DNA from: an uncultured Caulobacter sp.
GTDB taxonomy: Bacteria; Pseudomonadota; Alphaproteobacteria; Caulobacterales; Caulobacteraceae
Length of the DNA stretch: 64,000 nucleotides
Assembly: GCF_947036865.1 (NCBI RefSeq)
Contig: NZ_CAMQSF010000002.1
Coordinates: forward strand, 218,041-282,040
Reading direction: 5' to 3'
Part shown: positions 1 to 9,466 of the stretch, in pieces
How the letters are laid out: each line of letters begins with the position of its first letter
Numbering within the stretch: the first letter of the stretch is position 1
Notes under the pieces: model-generated
Database searches by the model: none
The model's input: only the letters and a program-made list of their open reading frames with translations
Told to the model about the DNA's origin: nothing
Translations under genes and position numbers: made by a program

Positions 1-330
1 GTCCAGAAGGCGCTGCATGAACTGCGCTCGTTCTGCCATGTCATCGACATGCACCAGCTGACCAAGGATCCGACGGTGCTGCTGGGTCCCGCGACGGCGG
101 CGTCGCCCAAGCGCGAGATGACCACCTTTCAGCTCTCCCGCTATCTCGACTACTGCGCCGAGATGCTGGCCCTGACCGCCAAGCTGGCCGCCCTCTACGC
201 CGGCGAGAGCGACGATCCCGTCATCATCTCGGCGGTCAACGACATCGAGACCCTGGCCTCGGACCTGGGCCGCAAGATCTGGCAGAAGATCATGATCCTG
301 GGCCAGCTGGACGAAGCTCGGGCCAGCTAG
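1..330 (+). CDS. Hypothetical protein, 5' end cut off by the window
   Basis: The reading frame is open from base 1, so the true start lies outside the window and 109 codons of the C-terminal part are visible. I do not recognise the family. The visible part is rich in Leu, Ala, Asp and Glu, looks helical and soluble, and has no membrane segment or obvious catalytic motif. Its stop is 9 bases before the DNA ligase start, so the two are probably one operon. A link to DNA repair would be guilt by association only. Confidence 0.6.
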   Translation, partial: VQKALHELRSFCHVIDMHQLTKDPTVLLGPATAASPKREMTTFQLSRYLDYCAEMLALTAKLAALYAGESDDPVIISAVNDIETLASDLGRKIWQKIMILGQLDEARAS

Positions 331-339
331 CCGCGTTCC

Positions 340-1950
340 ATGTCCATGCGCGCCTTCGCTCACCTGCTCGACCGGCTGTCCCTGACCAGCTCGCGCAACG
401 CCAAGCTGACCCTGATCGAGGACCATCTGCGGCAGACGCCCGATCCCGATCGCGGCTACGCCCTGGCGGCCCTGACCGGCGCGCTGTCGTTCAACGCCGC
501 CAAGCCGGCCTTCATCCGCAAGGCGGTCGAGGCGCGCATGGACGCCCAGCTGTTCGCCTGGTCCTACGACTATGTCGGGGACCTGGCCGAGACGGTCGCC
601 CTGGTCTGGCCGGCCCAGCCCGGCGCCAATAGACCGCCGGAGCTCTCCGAGGTGATCGAGGCCCTGCACTCGGCCTCGCGGGCCGAGGTGCAGCGATTGA
701 TCGAAGGCTGGCTGGACGCCCTCGATCCCGACGGCCGCTGGGCGCTGTTGAAGCTGATGACGGGCGGCCTGCGGGTCGGCGTCTCCTCGCGGCTGGCCAA
801 GCAGGCCTGCGCCAACTTCGGCCAGGTCGAGATCGGCGAGATCGAGGAGGTCTGGCACGCCATGGCGCCGCCCTATGGCGACCTCTTCGCCTGGCTGGAG
901 GGGCGTTCGGAGCGCCCATCGCCCGACGCGCCGGGGCGCTTCCGGCCGGTGATGCTGGCCCAGCCGATCGACGAGGCGGTCGACTTCGCCAAGCTGGACC
1001 CGTCCGACTATCTGGCCGAATGGAAGTGGGACGGCATCCGCGTCCAGGCGGTCAGCGAGCGCGGCGAGCGCCGGCTCTATACCCGCACCGGCGACGACAT
1101 CTCGGCGAGCTTCCCCGACGTGGTCGAGGCGCTGGACTTCGAGGGCGCGATCGACGGCGAGCTGCTGGTGCTGCGCGACGGGGCGCTGGCCCCGTTCGGC
1201 GACCTGCAGCAGCGCCTGAACCGCAAGACCGTCGATGGCAAGCAGCTGGCCAATTTCCCCGCCGGGATCCGCGCCTATGACCTGCTGCTCGACGGCGAGA
1301 CCGACCTGCGCGGCCTGCCGTTCGTCGAGCGCCGCGCGCGGCTGGAAGCCTTTGTCGGCCGCCTGAAGACCCGGCGGATCGACCTGTCGCCCCTGCAACC
1401 CTTCGGGACCTGGGCCGAGCTGGCGGCGCTGCGCCTCGATCCGCCCGAGGGCGACGCGCGGCTTTCCGAGGGCCTGATGCTCAAGCGCCGCGACAGCGTG
1501 TACGAGCCGGGCCGCCCCAAGGGGCCCTGGTTCAAGTGGAAGCGCGATCCGCACCTGATCGACGCGGTGCTGATGTACGCCCAGCGCGGCCACGGCAAGC
1601 GCTCGAGCTTCTATTCCGACTACACCTTCGGCGTCTGGCGCGAGGACGAGGAGGGCCGCCGCGCCCTGACCCCGGTCGGCAAGGCCTATTTCGGCTTCAC
1701 CGACGAGGAGTTGAAACAGATCGACAAGTTCGTGCGCGACCACACGATCGAGCGGTTCGGCCCGGTGCGCTCGGTGCGCGCCGATCTGGAGTTCGGCCTG
1801 GTGTTCGAGGTCGCGTTCGAGGGGCTGCAGCGCTCGACCCGGCACAAGTCGGGGGTGGCCATGCGCTTCCCGCGCATCAATCGAATCCGCTGGGACAAGC
1901 CGGCGCGCGAGGCCGACGAACTCAAAACGCTGGAAGCCATGCTGGACTAG
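340..1950 (+). CDS. ATP-dependent DNA ligase, bacterial ligase-associated type
   Basis: This 536-residue protein joins DNA nicks using ATP. The first 200 residues form the helical DNA-binding region. The adenylation motif I is EWKWDGIR with Lys229 as the likely nucleotidyl acceptor. Later motifs include DGELLV (motif III) and LMLKRRDSVYEPGRPKGPWFKWKR (shown here only as a region, about residues 372-396; motifs IV-V), followed by an OB-fold. The length fits stand-alone bacterial ATP ligases that usually travel with a metallo-beta-lactamase exonuclease and a helicase. Here the exonuclease is about 38 kb away, at 39710-40723. An ATG two codons downstream (346) is an alternative start. Confidence 0.9.
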   Translation: MSMRAFAHLLDRLSLTSSRNAKLTLIEDHLRQTPDPDRGYALAALTGALSFNAAKPAFIRKAVEARMDAQLFAWSYDYVGDLAETVALVWPAQPGANRPPELSEVIEALHSASRAEVQRLIEGWLDALDPDGRWALLKLMTGGLRVGVSSRLAKQACANFGQVEIGEIEEVWHAMAPPYGDLFAWLEGRSERPSPDAPGRFRPVMLAQPIDEAVDFAKLDPSDYLAEWKWDGIRVQAVSERGERRLYTRTGDDISASFPDVVEALDFEGAIDGELLVLRDGALAPFGDLQQRLNRKTVDGKQLANFPAGIRAYDLLLDGETDLRGLPFVERRARLEAFVGRLKTRRIDLSPLQPFGTWAELAALRLDPPEGDARLSEGLMLKRRDSVYEPGRPKGPWFKWKRDPHLIDAVLMYAQRGHGKRSSFYSDYTFGVWREDEEGRRALTPVGKAYFGFTDEELKQIDKFVRDHTIERFGPVRSVRADLEFGLVFEVAFEGLQRSTRHKSGVAMRFPRINRIRWDKPAREADELKTLEAMLD

Positions 1951-2010
1951 GGCCGGCGTTTACCTCGCGTTTTCCATACCGGCCTAGGCACGGTCGCGAG
2001 GAGTATTCCC

Positions 2011-3768
2011 ATGTCTCCCTTCCTTGCGTCCTTGCTGCCGCATCTGCGCCGCAACGCCCATGAGCGCCATCGCCAGATCTATTCGCGCGTCGGCCTGACG
2101 GCGTTGCTCAGCTGGGCGCTGGCCCAGATCGGGCGCATCGATCTGATCCCCTACTGGCTCGCGGCCAGCCTGTCGGTCCAGGTGTTCGAATTTCTCGCCG
2201 TCCGCCCGTTCGCCCAGGACCGCGTACCGCAACGCCATCCTCAGGCGCGCGTCATCCTGATGCTGGCGGCGATGATCGCCATGGCGGTGGTCCACGCGGG
2301 CGGGGTGCTGATCCTGTGGGCGAGCGGTCAGCCGACGCTGATGGCCTTGAGCCTGATGGTTCTGGTGGGCGGGGCCCTGAACAATGTCGCCTCCGGGGTG
2401 GACAGCCGTCCGCTGTTCTATCTCGGGGTCACGCCCTATGCGTTGAGCATGGCGGCGACGCCGTTCCTGATCTGGCGCGCGCCGCACCAGCAGGTGGCCT
2501 TGCTGACGGTGGCCGTCGTGTTCTTCCTGCTGGCCCTCCATACGATCTGGTCGCGGATGTACCGTAACCGCCGAGCGCTGGTCCACGCGCGGGAAGAGGC
2601 CGATCGCCGGCGCGTGGAGACCGAGGAAGCGCTGTCCGAGCGGACGGCCATGGCCGCGATCGTCAGCCACGAACTGCGAACGCCGCTGTCGGCGATCCTG
2701 GCGGGCGCGCACCTGATCCGCGGCGGGACCGCGCCGGACCAGACCCGCGCCACCGCCGACCTGATCGTCGACGCCGGCCAGCTGATGACCGGCCTCCTGA
2801 CGGACATGCTGGACCAGGCCAAGATCGAGGCGCGCGCCATGGGCCTGGAGGAGCGCGATTTCGACCTGCTGGGCGCGGTCCGCGACGCCGCCCGCTTCTG
2901 GAGCGCCCACGCGCGCGCCAAGGGCCTGACCCTGATCGCGCCGCCGCAGGACCAGGCGTCCGTCTGGGTGCGGGGCGATCCCTTCCGGCTGCGGCAGATC
3001 CTCAACAACCTGCTCTCCAACGCGGTGAAGTTCACCGAGGCGGGCGCGATCGCGCTTCGCGTGGCCGTCGAACCGACGGGAGACGACCGCGCCCGCGCGA
3101 TCATCGAGGTCCAGGACAACGGTCCCGGCATCGCCGCAGACGCGATGCAGCGCCTGTTCACGCCCTATGCCCAGGCGTCCCAGGAGACGGCGCGGACCTA
3201 TGGCGGCACCGGCCTCGGCCTGGCGGTCAGCCGTCAGTTGGCGCGTCTGATGAACGGAGAGCTGGACGCGCGGGCCGCGCCCGAACGCGGCGCGATCTTC
3301 CAGCTGACGCTCGATCTGCCGCTGGGTCGCGAGCAGGACATCGTCCGCGCGCCGCCGGCGCAGGCCAGCGCCGCCCCGAACCTGAAAGCGCTCAAGGTTC
3401 TGGCCGTGGACGATCACGAGGTGAATCGGCGGACCCTGGCCTTGGCCCTGGAGCCGCTGGGCGTGTCCTTGACCACGGCTCCCGACGGTCTGGAAGCGCT
3501 GAAGGCCCTGGCCCGCGATCCGTTCGACGTCGTCTTGATGGACGTCAACATGCCGGGCCTAGACGGGCGCGAGGCGACCCGGCGTCTGCGCGCCGGCCAG
3601 GGTCTCAACCACGACACCCCCGTGATCGGCTTCAGCGCCGGCGTGGCGGACCATGAGGTCGAGGCCTGTCACGCGGCGGGCATGACCGACTGGATCGCCA
3701 AGCCCCTGGACATCCGCGCCCTCTACGCCGCCCTGGACCGGGCCCAAACTCGCGCCGCCGAGGCCTGA
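2011..3768 (+). CDS. Membrane hybrid histidine kinase / response regulator
   Basis: A 585-residue signal transduction kinase. Residues about 25-185 hold several hydrophobic membrane segments and no recognisable sensor domain. A short linker leads to the HisKA dimerisation domain with SHELRTPLSA (His220 as phosphorylation site), then an HATPase domain with NNLLSNAVKF and GGTGLGLAVS, and a C-terminal receiver domain with phospho-acceptor Asp511 in LMDVNMPG. The start follows an AGGAG ribosome site. It is a close structural twin of the kinase at 17966-19735. No dedicated output regulator is adjacent, so the target is unknown. Confidence 0.9.
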   Translation: MSPFLASLLPHLRRNAHERHRQIYSRVGLTALLSWALAQIGRIDLIPYWLAASLSVQVFEFLAVRPFAQDRVPQRHPQARVILMLAAMIAMAVVHAGGVLILWASGQPTLMALSLMVLVGGALNNVASGVDSRPLFYLGVTPYALSMAATPFLIWRAPHQQVALLTVAVVFFLLALHTIWSRMYRNRRALVHAREEADRRRVETEEALSERTAMAAIVSHELRTPLSAILAGAHLIRGGTAPDQTRATADLIVDAGQLMTGLLTDMLDQAKIEARAMGLEERDFDLLGAVRDAARFWSAHARAKGLTLIAPPQDQASVWVRGDPFRLRQILNNLLSNAVKFTEAGAIALRVAVEPTGDDRARAIIEVQDNGPGIAADAMQRLFTPYAQASQETARTYGGTGLGLAVSRQLARLMNGELDARAAPERGAIFQLTLDLPLGREQDIVRAPPAQASAAPNLKALKVLAVDDHEVNRRTLALALEPLGVSLTTAPDGLEALKALARDPFDVVLMDVNMPGLDGREATRRLRAGQGLNHDTPVIGFSAGVADHEVEACHAAGMTDWIAKPLDIRALYAALDRAQTRAAEA

Positions 3769-4929
3769 TCAGCCGTTGAAGCCGCGGATGGCGTCGATGA
3801 TCGTCGCCTGGTCCGTTTCGGACAGATAGGGGTGCATCGGCAGGGCCAGCACGGTCCTGGCCTTGGCCTCGGTGACGGGCAGGCCCTCCGGCCCGCGCGG
3901 GAAATGGGCGTAGGGGGCCTGAACGTGCATCGGGACCGGATAATAGACCGCGGTCGGGATCCCCAGCGTCTTCAGATGGGCGGCCAGGCCGTCGCGGTTC
4001 TGGTGCTCGATCACGTACTGGGCCCAGACCGAGACGCCGCCGGCGATCACGGTCGGGGTCGAGATCACCGCGCCCTTAAGACCCTCGGCGTAGCGATTGG
4101 CCACGACCTGACGCAGGTCGATCTCCTCGGCGAAGATCGCCAGCTTCTCCAGCAGGATCGCCGCCTGGATCGTGTCGAGGCGCGAGTTCATGCCGATGCG
4201 GGTGTTCAGGTATTTGGGATCGTGGTCGAAGGTCTTGCCGTCGAGGTCCGGCCCGACCGCCTTGCCGTGCACGCGGTAGCTGTCCATCAGGTCCCAGAGG
4301 GTCTGGTCATTGGTCAGCACCGCCCCGCCGTCGCCATAGGCCCCCAGCGGCTTGGCCGGGAAGAAGCTGGTGGTGGCCACGTCGGCCCAATGCAGAGGAT
4401 GGCGGCCGTTCAGGGTGCAGCCGAAGCCCTGGGCGCTGTCGGCGATCAGCTTCAGGCCCTCGCGGTCGCAGATGGCGCGGATGGCCGGATAGTCGGCGGG
4501 CTGGCCGAACAGGTCGACGGCGATGACGACCTTGGGCGTCAGCTTGCCCTCGGCCTTCACGGCGGCGATGGCGGCTTCCAGCTTGGCCGGGTCGAGATTG
4601 TAGGTGTCGGGCAGCACGTCGACGAACACCGGCGTGGCCTCTACCCACGGCACGACCTCCGGCGTCGCGGCGAAGGTGAACGAGGGACAGAACACCGCGT
4701 CGCCTGGCCCGACGCCCCAGGCCATCAGCGGCAGGGCGATGGCGTCGGTGCCGTTGGCGCAGGACAGCGCCAGCTTGGCCTGGCCGAAGTCCGCCAGTCT
4801 CGCCTCGAACTCGCGGACCTGCGGCCCCATCACATAGGCGCCGCTGTCCAGCACCTTGGCGATCGCCGCGTCGATCTTGTCGCGGATTCGGCGCTGCTGC
4901 GCGGCGAGGTCGATGAAGGGCATGCTCAT
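3769..4929 (-). CDS. DegT/DnrJ/EryC1-type sugar aminotransferase (WbpE-like)
   Basis: A 386-residue PLP-dependent aminotransferase that probably places an amino group on a nucleotide-linked keto sugar for surface polysaccharide. It opens MSMPFIDLAAQQRRIRDKID, which resembles WbpE/WlbC enzymes acting on UDP-3-keto-GlcNAcA. Lys193 in FFPAKPLGAYGDGG is the likely PLP lysine. The frame stays open far upstream, but the family N-terminus fixes the start at 4929 (or 4923, two codons later). Its stop abuts the stop of the kinase at 3768. The exact sugar substrate is inferred, and no other amino-sugar genes are adjacent. Confidence 0.85.
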   Translation of the reverse strand: MSMPFIDLAAQQRRIRDKIDAAIAKVLDSGAYVMGPQVREFEARLADFGQAKLALSCANGTDAIALPLMAWGVGPGDAVFCPSFTFAATPEVVPWVEATPVFVDVLPDTYNLDPAKLEAAIAAVKAEGKLTPKVVIAVDLFGQPADYPAIRAICDREGLKLIADSAQGFGCTLNGRHPLHWADVATTSFFPAKPLGAYGDGGAVLTNDQTLWDLMDSYRVHGKAVGPDLDGKTFDHDPKYLNTRIGMNSRLDTIQAAILLEKLAIFAEEIDLRQVVANRYAEGLKGAVISTPTVIAGGVSVWAQYVIEHQNRDGLAAHLKTLGIPTAVYYPVPMHVQAPYAHFPRGPEGLPVTEAKARTVLALPMHPYLSETDQATIIDAIRGFNG

Positions 4930-5070
4930 GGCGGCGGCTCTTAGAGGCCGATCACGACCATTTCGAGCCAATTGATGTAACCGACTGTTTCCCGCCGCGC
5001 GCGACAAAGCGGAACCCCGGCCGACTCGCATCGTTGACCGACCGGCGCGGGGGCGCCTATCGAGAACGCC

Positions 5071-6060
5071 ATGCAGACCAAGCCCAGCGTCATTCCGAAC
5101 AACGCCTCGCTCCCGTCCCTGGCCAATGTCCGGGCCGACGAGAGCATGTTCGGCCACTTCCTCGATTGGCTGGGGCGGCTGGCGGTGAATCTGGTGGTCG
5201 CCACCCTCATCCTGCTGGTGACCTTCTGGGCCGCGGGCCTGGCCGCGCGGTTCATGCGGCGAACGCTCAGCCGGGTGCACCGGAACAATCCCGACGCGAC
5301 GCTGGAGAGCTTCAGCGCCTCCCTGGCGCGCTACGCCGTCATCGCCGTCGGTCTCGTCGCCGTGCTGCAGCAGCTGGGCGTGCAGGCGACCTCGATCATC
5401 GCGGTGCTGGGCGCCGCGTCGCTGGCCATCGGCCTGGCCCTGCAAGGCGCCCTGTCGAACGTGGCGGCCGGCGTGATGATCCTGCTGTTCCGGCCCTATC
5501 GCGTCGGCGACGTGATCGAGACCTCGACCCGCCAGGGCACGGTGAAGTCGCTGGACCTGCTGTTCACCGAGATCGCCACCTTCGACAACGTCAAGGTGAT
5601 GATCCCCAACAGCAAGGTGTTCGGCGACGTGATCCTGAACTATTCGGCCCACCGCAACCGGCGGGTCGACGTGCTGTTCAAGGTCCCGCTGAAGACCGAC
5701 CTGGTCGCGGTGCTCAAGCGCCTGCGCGAGCGGGCCGAGAACGACCCCCGCATCCGCCAGGAGCCGGCGCCGATGATCGAGGTCACCGATCTGTCGGAGG
5801 TGTTCGCCCAGGCCGCCATCCGCGTCTGGACGGCCGCCCCCGACTTCGGTCCGGTGAAGACCGACCTGATGCTGTCGGCGCACCTGCTGGCCGAGGACCC
5901 CGCGCGGACGGACCTGCCGCCGCCTCGCGCGTCGAACGCGCCCGATCCCTCGCCGACCATGCCGGGCGAGGGCGAGCATCATCACCTGCTCAGTCTGATA
6001 AAGCCGCGTCGAGGTCGGAAATCAGGTCCCGCGTCGACTCGATCCCCACCGAAAGCCTGA
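5071..6060 (+). CDS. MscS-family mechanosensitive channel
   Basis: A 329-residue inner-membrane channel of the small-conductance mechanosensitive type, expected to release solutes on hypo-osmotic shock. Three hydrophobic segments lie in residues about 30-145. The third has the Gly/Ala-rich pore helix of MscS (GAASLAIGLALQGALSNVAA), followed by the FRPYRVGDVIE beta-domain entry. The C-terminal 40 residues are Pro/Arg-rich and poorly conserved in appearance, and the last 71 bases overlap the convergent gamma-lyase gene. It is divergent from the aminotransferase across 141 bases. Confidence 0.9.
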   Translation: MQTKPSVIPNNASLPSLANVRADESMFGHFLDWLGRLAVNLVVATLILLVTFWAAGLAARFMRRTLSRVHRNNPDATLESFSASLARYAVIAVGLVAVLQQLGVQATSIIAVLGAASLAIGLALQGALSNVAAGVMILLFRPYRVGDVIETSTRQGTVKSLDLLFTEIATFDNVKVMIPNSKVFGDVILNYSAHRNRRVDVLFKVPLKTDLVAVLKRLRERAENDPRIRQEPAPMIEVTDLSEVFAQAAIRVWTAAPDFGPVKTDLMLSAHLLAEDPARTDLPPPRASNAPDPSPTMPGEGEHHHLLSLIKPRRGRKSGPASTRSPPKA

Positions 6061-7165
6061 CCAGGCCATCGGAAATGCCGAGCGCGGCGCGCTGATCGGC
6101 GGGGATCGAGGCGTGGGTCATGATCGCCGGATGCTCGATCAGGCTCTCGACCCCGCCGAGGCTTTCGGCCAGCGTGAACAACCGCGTGCGCTCCAGCATG
6201 CGGCGCGCGGGGGCCAGGCCGCCCTTCACCTCGACCGAAATGATCCCGCCGAAGCCGCCTGTCATCTGCCGCGCGGCCAGCGCGTGCTGCGGATGGCTGG
6301 GAAGACCCGGATAGATCACGCGTTGGATGGCCGGATGCGCCTCCAGCCAGCGGGCGATCTCCAGGGCGCTGTCGCAGGCCCGCTGCATGCGCAGGGCCAG
6401 GGTCTTGACCCCGCGCAGGGCCAGGAAGCTGTCGAACGGGCCCAGCACGCCGCCAACGGCGTTCTGCAGGAACCGCATCTGGTCGACGAGGCCGGCGTTG
6501 TCGCCGACCACCGCCACCCCGGCCACCACGTCGGAGTGGCCGTTCAGATACTTGGTCGCCGAGTGCATGACGACGTCGAAGCCCAGCTCCAGCGGGCGCT
6601 GGATGTAGGGGCTGGCGAAGGTGTTGTCGGCCACGGTGACCAGGCCGCGCGCCTTGGCCAGCGCCGCGATGCCGGCCAGATCCGCCAGGCGCAGCATCGG
6701 GTTGGTCGGGGTCTCCACCCAGATCATCCGCGTCGCCGGGGTGATCGCCGCCGCGACGGCCGCCAGATCGCCCATGTCGACAAAGCTGAAGCTCAGGCCC
6801 GCCGAGCGCTTGCGCACCTTGTCGAACAGCCGGAACGAGCCCCCATAGAGGTCGTCGCTGGCGATCACGTGCGCGCCGCTGTCCAGGGTCTCCAGGATCG
6901 TCGAGGCCGCCGCCAGCCCGGAGGCGAAGGCGAAGCCCGCCGTTCCGCTCTCCAGGTCGGCGACGCAGCGCTCGAACGCGAAGCGCGTCGGGTTGTGACT
7001 ACGGCTGTACTCGAAGCCCTTGTGCTCGCCCGGACTTTCCTGGGCGTAGGTCGAGGTGGCGTAGATCGGCACCATCACCGCCCCGGTCGTCGGATCGGGA
7101 TACTGGCCGCCGTGGATGGTCCGCGTGGCGAAGTCCAGGCGGTTCTTGCCGGGGATGTCGGTCAT
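5990..7165 (-). CDS. Cystathionine gamma-lyase (Cys/Met metabolism PLP enzyme)
   Basis: A 391-residue trans-sulfuration enzyme. It has the family signatures YSRSHNPTR, ETPTNPMLRL, ADNTFASPY and the PLP lysine Lys205 in MHSATKYLNGHSD. Gamma-lyase and gamma-synthase are hard to separate by sequence. The gene lies 7 bases downstream of cystathionine beta-synthase on the same strand, which argues for gamma-lyase: the pair would make cysteine from homocysteine by reverse transsulfuration. The 3' end overlaps the MscS gene by 71 bases. Confidence 0.85.
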   Translation of the reverse strand: MTDIPGKNRLDFATRTIHGGQYPDPTTGAVMVPIYATSTYAQESPGEHKGFEYSRSHNPTRFAFERCVADLESGTAGFAFASGLAAASTILETLDSGAHVIASDDLYGGSFRLFDKVRKRSAGLSFSFVDMGDLAAVAAAITPATRMIWVETPTNPMLRLADLAGIAALAKARGLVTVADNTFASPYIQRPLELGFDVVMHSATKYLNGHSDVVAGVAVVGDNAGLVDQMRFLQNAVGGVLGPFDSFLALRGVKTLALRMQRACDSALEIARWLEAHPAIQRVIYPGLPSHPQHALAARQMTGGFGGIISVEVKGGLAPARRMLERTRLFTLAESLGGVESLIEHPAIMTHASIPADQRAALGISDGLVRLSVGIESTRDLISDLDAALSD

Positions 7166-7172
7166 GGGGGTC

Positions 7173-8588
7173 CTAGGCGCTCAGGCGCAGGTGGTTGATC
7201 AGGTCCACCCGGGTGATGACGCCCAGGAACTCCTCGCCGTCGACCACCAGGGCCACCTCGTCCCGGTCGAAGACCTCGGGCAGGGCGTCGACCGACTGGT
7301 GGGCCTGCAAGGTGTTCACCGCGCGGGTCATGGCCTCGCCGACGGGGGTCTTGAAGCGCCCCGCGCGGTGATCATCTTGGCCTTCGACCGCGGCCAGGAT
7401 GTCGCTTTCGTCGAGAATGCCGATCAGGCGGCCGTGGTCGACCACCGGCAGCTGGCTGATGTCCGACGAGCGCATGCGGTTATAGGCGGTCAGCAGCGTG
7501 TCCTCGGGTCCGATGGCGATCACCCCGCCCTCGGCGTAGCGCTTGGCGATCAGGTCGCGCAGGTCGCCGTGCATCTCGCGCCCGTCGAAGCCGTGGGCGG
7601 CCAGCCACAGGTCGTTGAACATCTTGGTCAGGTACTTCGAGCCGGTGTCGCAGACGAAGGTGACCACCCGTTTGGGCTCGGTCTGCTCCCGGCAGTATTT
7701 CAGGGCCGCCGCCAGCAGGCAGCCGGACGAGGAGCCGGCCAGGATCCCTTCGGTCCGCAGCAGTTCGCGGGCGGTCCCGACGCTCTCGCGATCGCTGATC
7801 GAATAGGCCTTGGAGACGAGATCCATCTGGGCGTTGGCCGGGATGAAGTCCTCGCCGATGCCCTCGACGATCCACGAGCCGGCCTCGCCGAAGGTCCCGG
7901 TCTCGACATAGTCGCGCAGGATCGAGCCGACCGGATCGGCCAGCACCATCTCCGTCTTCGGCGAGCGCGCCTTCATGTACCGGCCGATGCCGGTCAGGGT
8001 GCCGCCGGAGCCGACGCCGACCACGATGGCGTCGATATCGCCGCCCATCTGGGCGAAGATCTCCGGAGCGGTCGTCGTCTCGTGGGCCAGCGGATTGGCC
8101 GGGTTCTCGAACTGATTGACGTAGAGCGCGCCCGGGATCGACTGGGCCAGGGTCTGGGCCATGTCCTGGTAGTATTCCGGATGACCCTTGCCGACGTCGC
8201 TGCGGGTCAGCCGCACATCAACGCCCATCGCCCGCAGGTGCAGGATCTTCTCCCGCGCCATCTTGTCGGGGACGATCAGGATCAGCTTGTAGCCCTTCAG
8301 CGTCGCGACCTGGGCGAGGCCCAGGCCCGTATTGCCGGCGGTCGCCTCGATGATCGTTCCGCCGGGCTTCAGCCGCCCGTCGGCCTCGGCCGCCTCGATC
8401 ATCGAGCGGGCGACGCGGTCCTTGATGGACCCGCCGGGGTTCTGGTTCTCCAGCTTCAGGAAGAGGCGGCAAGGACCGGTGTCGAGATGCTTGACCTCGA
8501 CCATCGGCGTGCGGCCGATCAGGTCGAGGGCGGACCCGGACACGCTCGGCAAAGTGATTTCGGGAAACGCGGAATTGGGGTCGTTCAT
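7173..8588 (-). CDS. Cystathionine beta-synthase (PLP domain plus CBS pair)
   Basis: A 471-residue protein that condenses serine and homocysteine. The N-terminal fold-type II PLP domain has PGGSIKDRVA with Lys56 as the PLP lysine, ATAGNTGLGLA and the GVGSGGTLTG phosphate-binding loop. A CBS domain pair, often an adenosyl-ligand sensor, fills residues about 345-471. No N-terminal heme-binding extension is present, as is usual for bacterial enzymes. The start is set at MNDPNSAF, because the upstream continuation reads through non-coding-like sequence. It is the first gene of a two-gene operon with the gamma-lyase. Confidence 0.9.
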   Translation of the reverse strand: MNDPNSAFPEITLPSVSGSALDLIGRTPMVEVKHLDTGPCRLFLKLENQNPGGSIKDRVARSMIEAAEADGRLKPGGTIIEATAGNTGLGLAQVATLKGYKLILIVPDKMAREKILHLRAMGVDVRLTRSDVGKGHPEYYQDMAQTLAQSIPGALYVNQFENPANPLAHETTTAPEIFAQMGGDIDAIVVGVGSGGTLTGIGRYMKARSPKTEMVLADPVGSILRDYVETGTFGEAGSWIVEGIGEDFIPANAQMDLVSKAYSISDRESVGTARELLRTEGILAGSSSGCLLAAALKYCREQTEPKRVVTFVCDTGSKYLTKMFNDLWLAAHGFDGREMHGDLRDLIAKRYAEGGVIAIGPEDTLLTAYNRMRSSDISQLPVVDHGRLIGILDESDILAAVEGQDDHRAGRFKTPVGEAMTRAVNTLQAHQSVDALPEVFDRDEVALVVDGEEFLGVITRVDLINHLRLSA

Positions 8589-8673
8589 GGCGCAGCTCCG
8601 CTGCCGGGTGAAACGATTTCCCCTAGCTAGGCCTGTTTCGCGAACGAAGGGAAGGGGGCGAACCACCCTTAGA

Positions 8674-8711
8674 TGGGGGCGCGGGCGCGAATGCGAAGGC
8701 CCGCGCGCCCC
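8674..8711 (-). terminator. Possible terminator hairpin after tal
   Basis: GC-rich inverted repeat between 8676-8686 and 8699-8711 with a 12-base loop, lying just past the tal stop codon on the minus strand. There is no clear U-run, so termination is a guess. Confidence 0.35.
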
Positions 8712-8718
8712 TGGCGCC

Positions 8719-9372
8719 CTACAGGATCGACTGGCCCGTCGAGGCCCAGTCCTTCAGGAACTGCTCGAGGCCCTTGTCGGTCAGCGGGTGCTTGTACAGG
8801 TCGACGAACACCGCCGGCGGGATGGTGACCACGTCGGCGCCGACGATCGCGGCCTCCTTGACGTGGCTGGCGTTGCGCACCGAGGCTGCCAGGATCTCGG
8901 TCTCGTAGCCGTAGTTGTCGTAGATCGTCCGGATATCGCGGATCAGATCCATGCCGTCGAAGCCGTAGTCGTCCAGGCGGCCGATGAACGGCGAGACGAA
9001 GGTCGCCCCGGCCTTGGCGGCCAGCAGGGCCTGGGTCGGCGAGAAGCACAGGGTGACGTTGGTCTTGATCTCCTCGTCGGCGAAGGCGGCGCAGGCGATC
9101 AGGCCGTCGCGGGTCAGCGGAATCTTGACCACGACGTTCGGGGCGATGGCGGCCAGCTTCTTGCCCTCGGCGATCATCGCGTCGGCGGTGGTGGCCGCCA
9201 CCTCGGCGCTGATCGGGCCCGGCACGAGGTCGCAGATCTCGGCGATCACCTCCAGCATCGGCCGGCCCGCCTTGGCGATCAGGGTCGGGTTGGTGGTCAC
9301 GCCGTCGATCAGGCCGGTCGAGGCCAGGTCGGCGATCACCTTGGTGTCGGTGCTGTCGAGGAAGATCTGCAT
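8719..9372 (-). CDS. tal: Transaldolase / fructose-6-phosphate aldolase-like
   Basis: A 217-residue member of the short transaldolase family (TalC/FSA type). It starts MQIFLDSTD, has [11 protein letters not shown] near residue 30 and the Schiff-base lysine Lys83 in NVVVKIPLT. It should act in the non-oxidative pentose phosphate pathway, along with transketolase at 14889-16847. Short family members split between true transaldolase and fructose-6-phosphate aldolase, which I cannot tell apart by eye. Confidence 0.9.
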   Translation of the reverse strand: MQIFLDSTDTKVIADLASTGLIDGVTTNPTLIAKAGRPMLEVIAEICDLVPGPISAEVAATTADAMIAEGKKLAAIAPNVVVKIPLTRDGLIACAAFADEEIKTNVTLCFSPTQALLAAKAGATFVSPFIGRLDDYGFDGMDLIRDIRTIYDNYGYETEILAASVRNASHVKEAAIVGADVVTIPPAVFVDLYKHPLTDKGLEQFLKDWASTGQSIL

Positions 9373-9466
9373 GGGACTCTTGCGCGATGTCTTATGGGAA
9401 TGTTGCGGCCCGGTTTATCCCGAGCGCTCCCCCGGCGCCAGCGCTTAGCCGGCCGCCGCGCGGATC

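Noticed and set aside
1984..3417. 477-codon open frame opposite the first hybrid kinase
   Set aside because: Antisense shadow; the plus strand has complete kinase motifs and a ribosome site.
4930..5985. N-terminal extension of the sugar aminotransferase frame
   Set aside because: It crosses the divergent promoter region and the MscS gene; the family N-terminus is MSMPFIDLAAQQ at 4929.
7116..8630. 504-codon frame opposite cystathionine beta-synthase
   Set aside because: Low-complexity Gly/Asp/Arg composition and no start signal; the opposite strand carries a complete enzyme.
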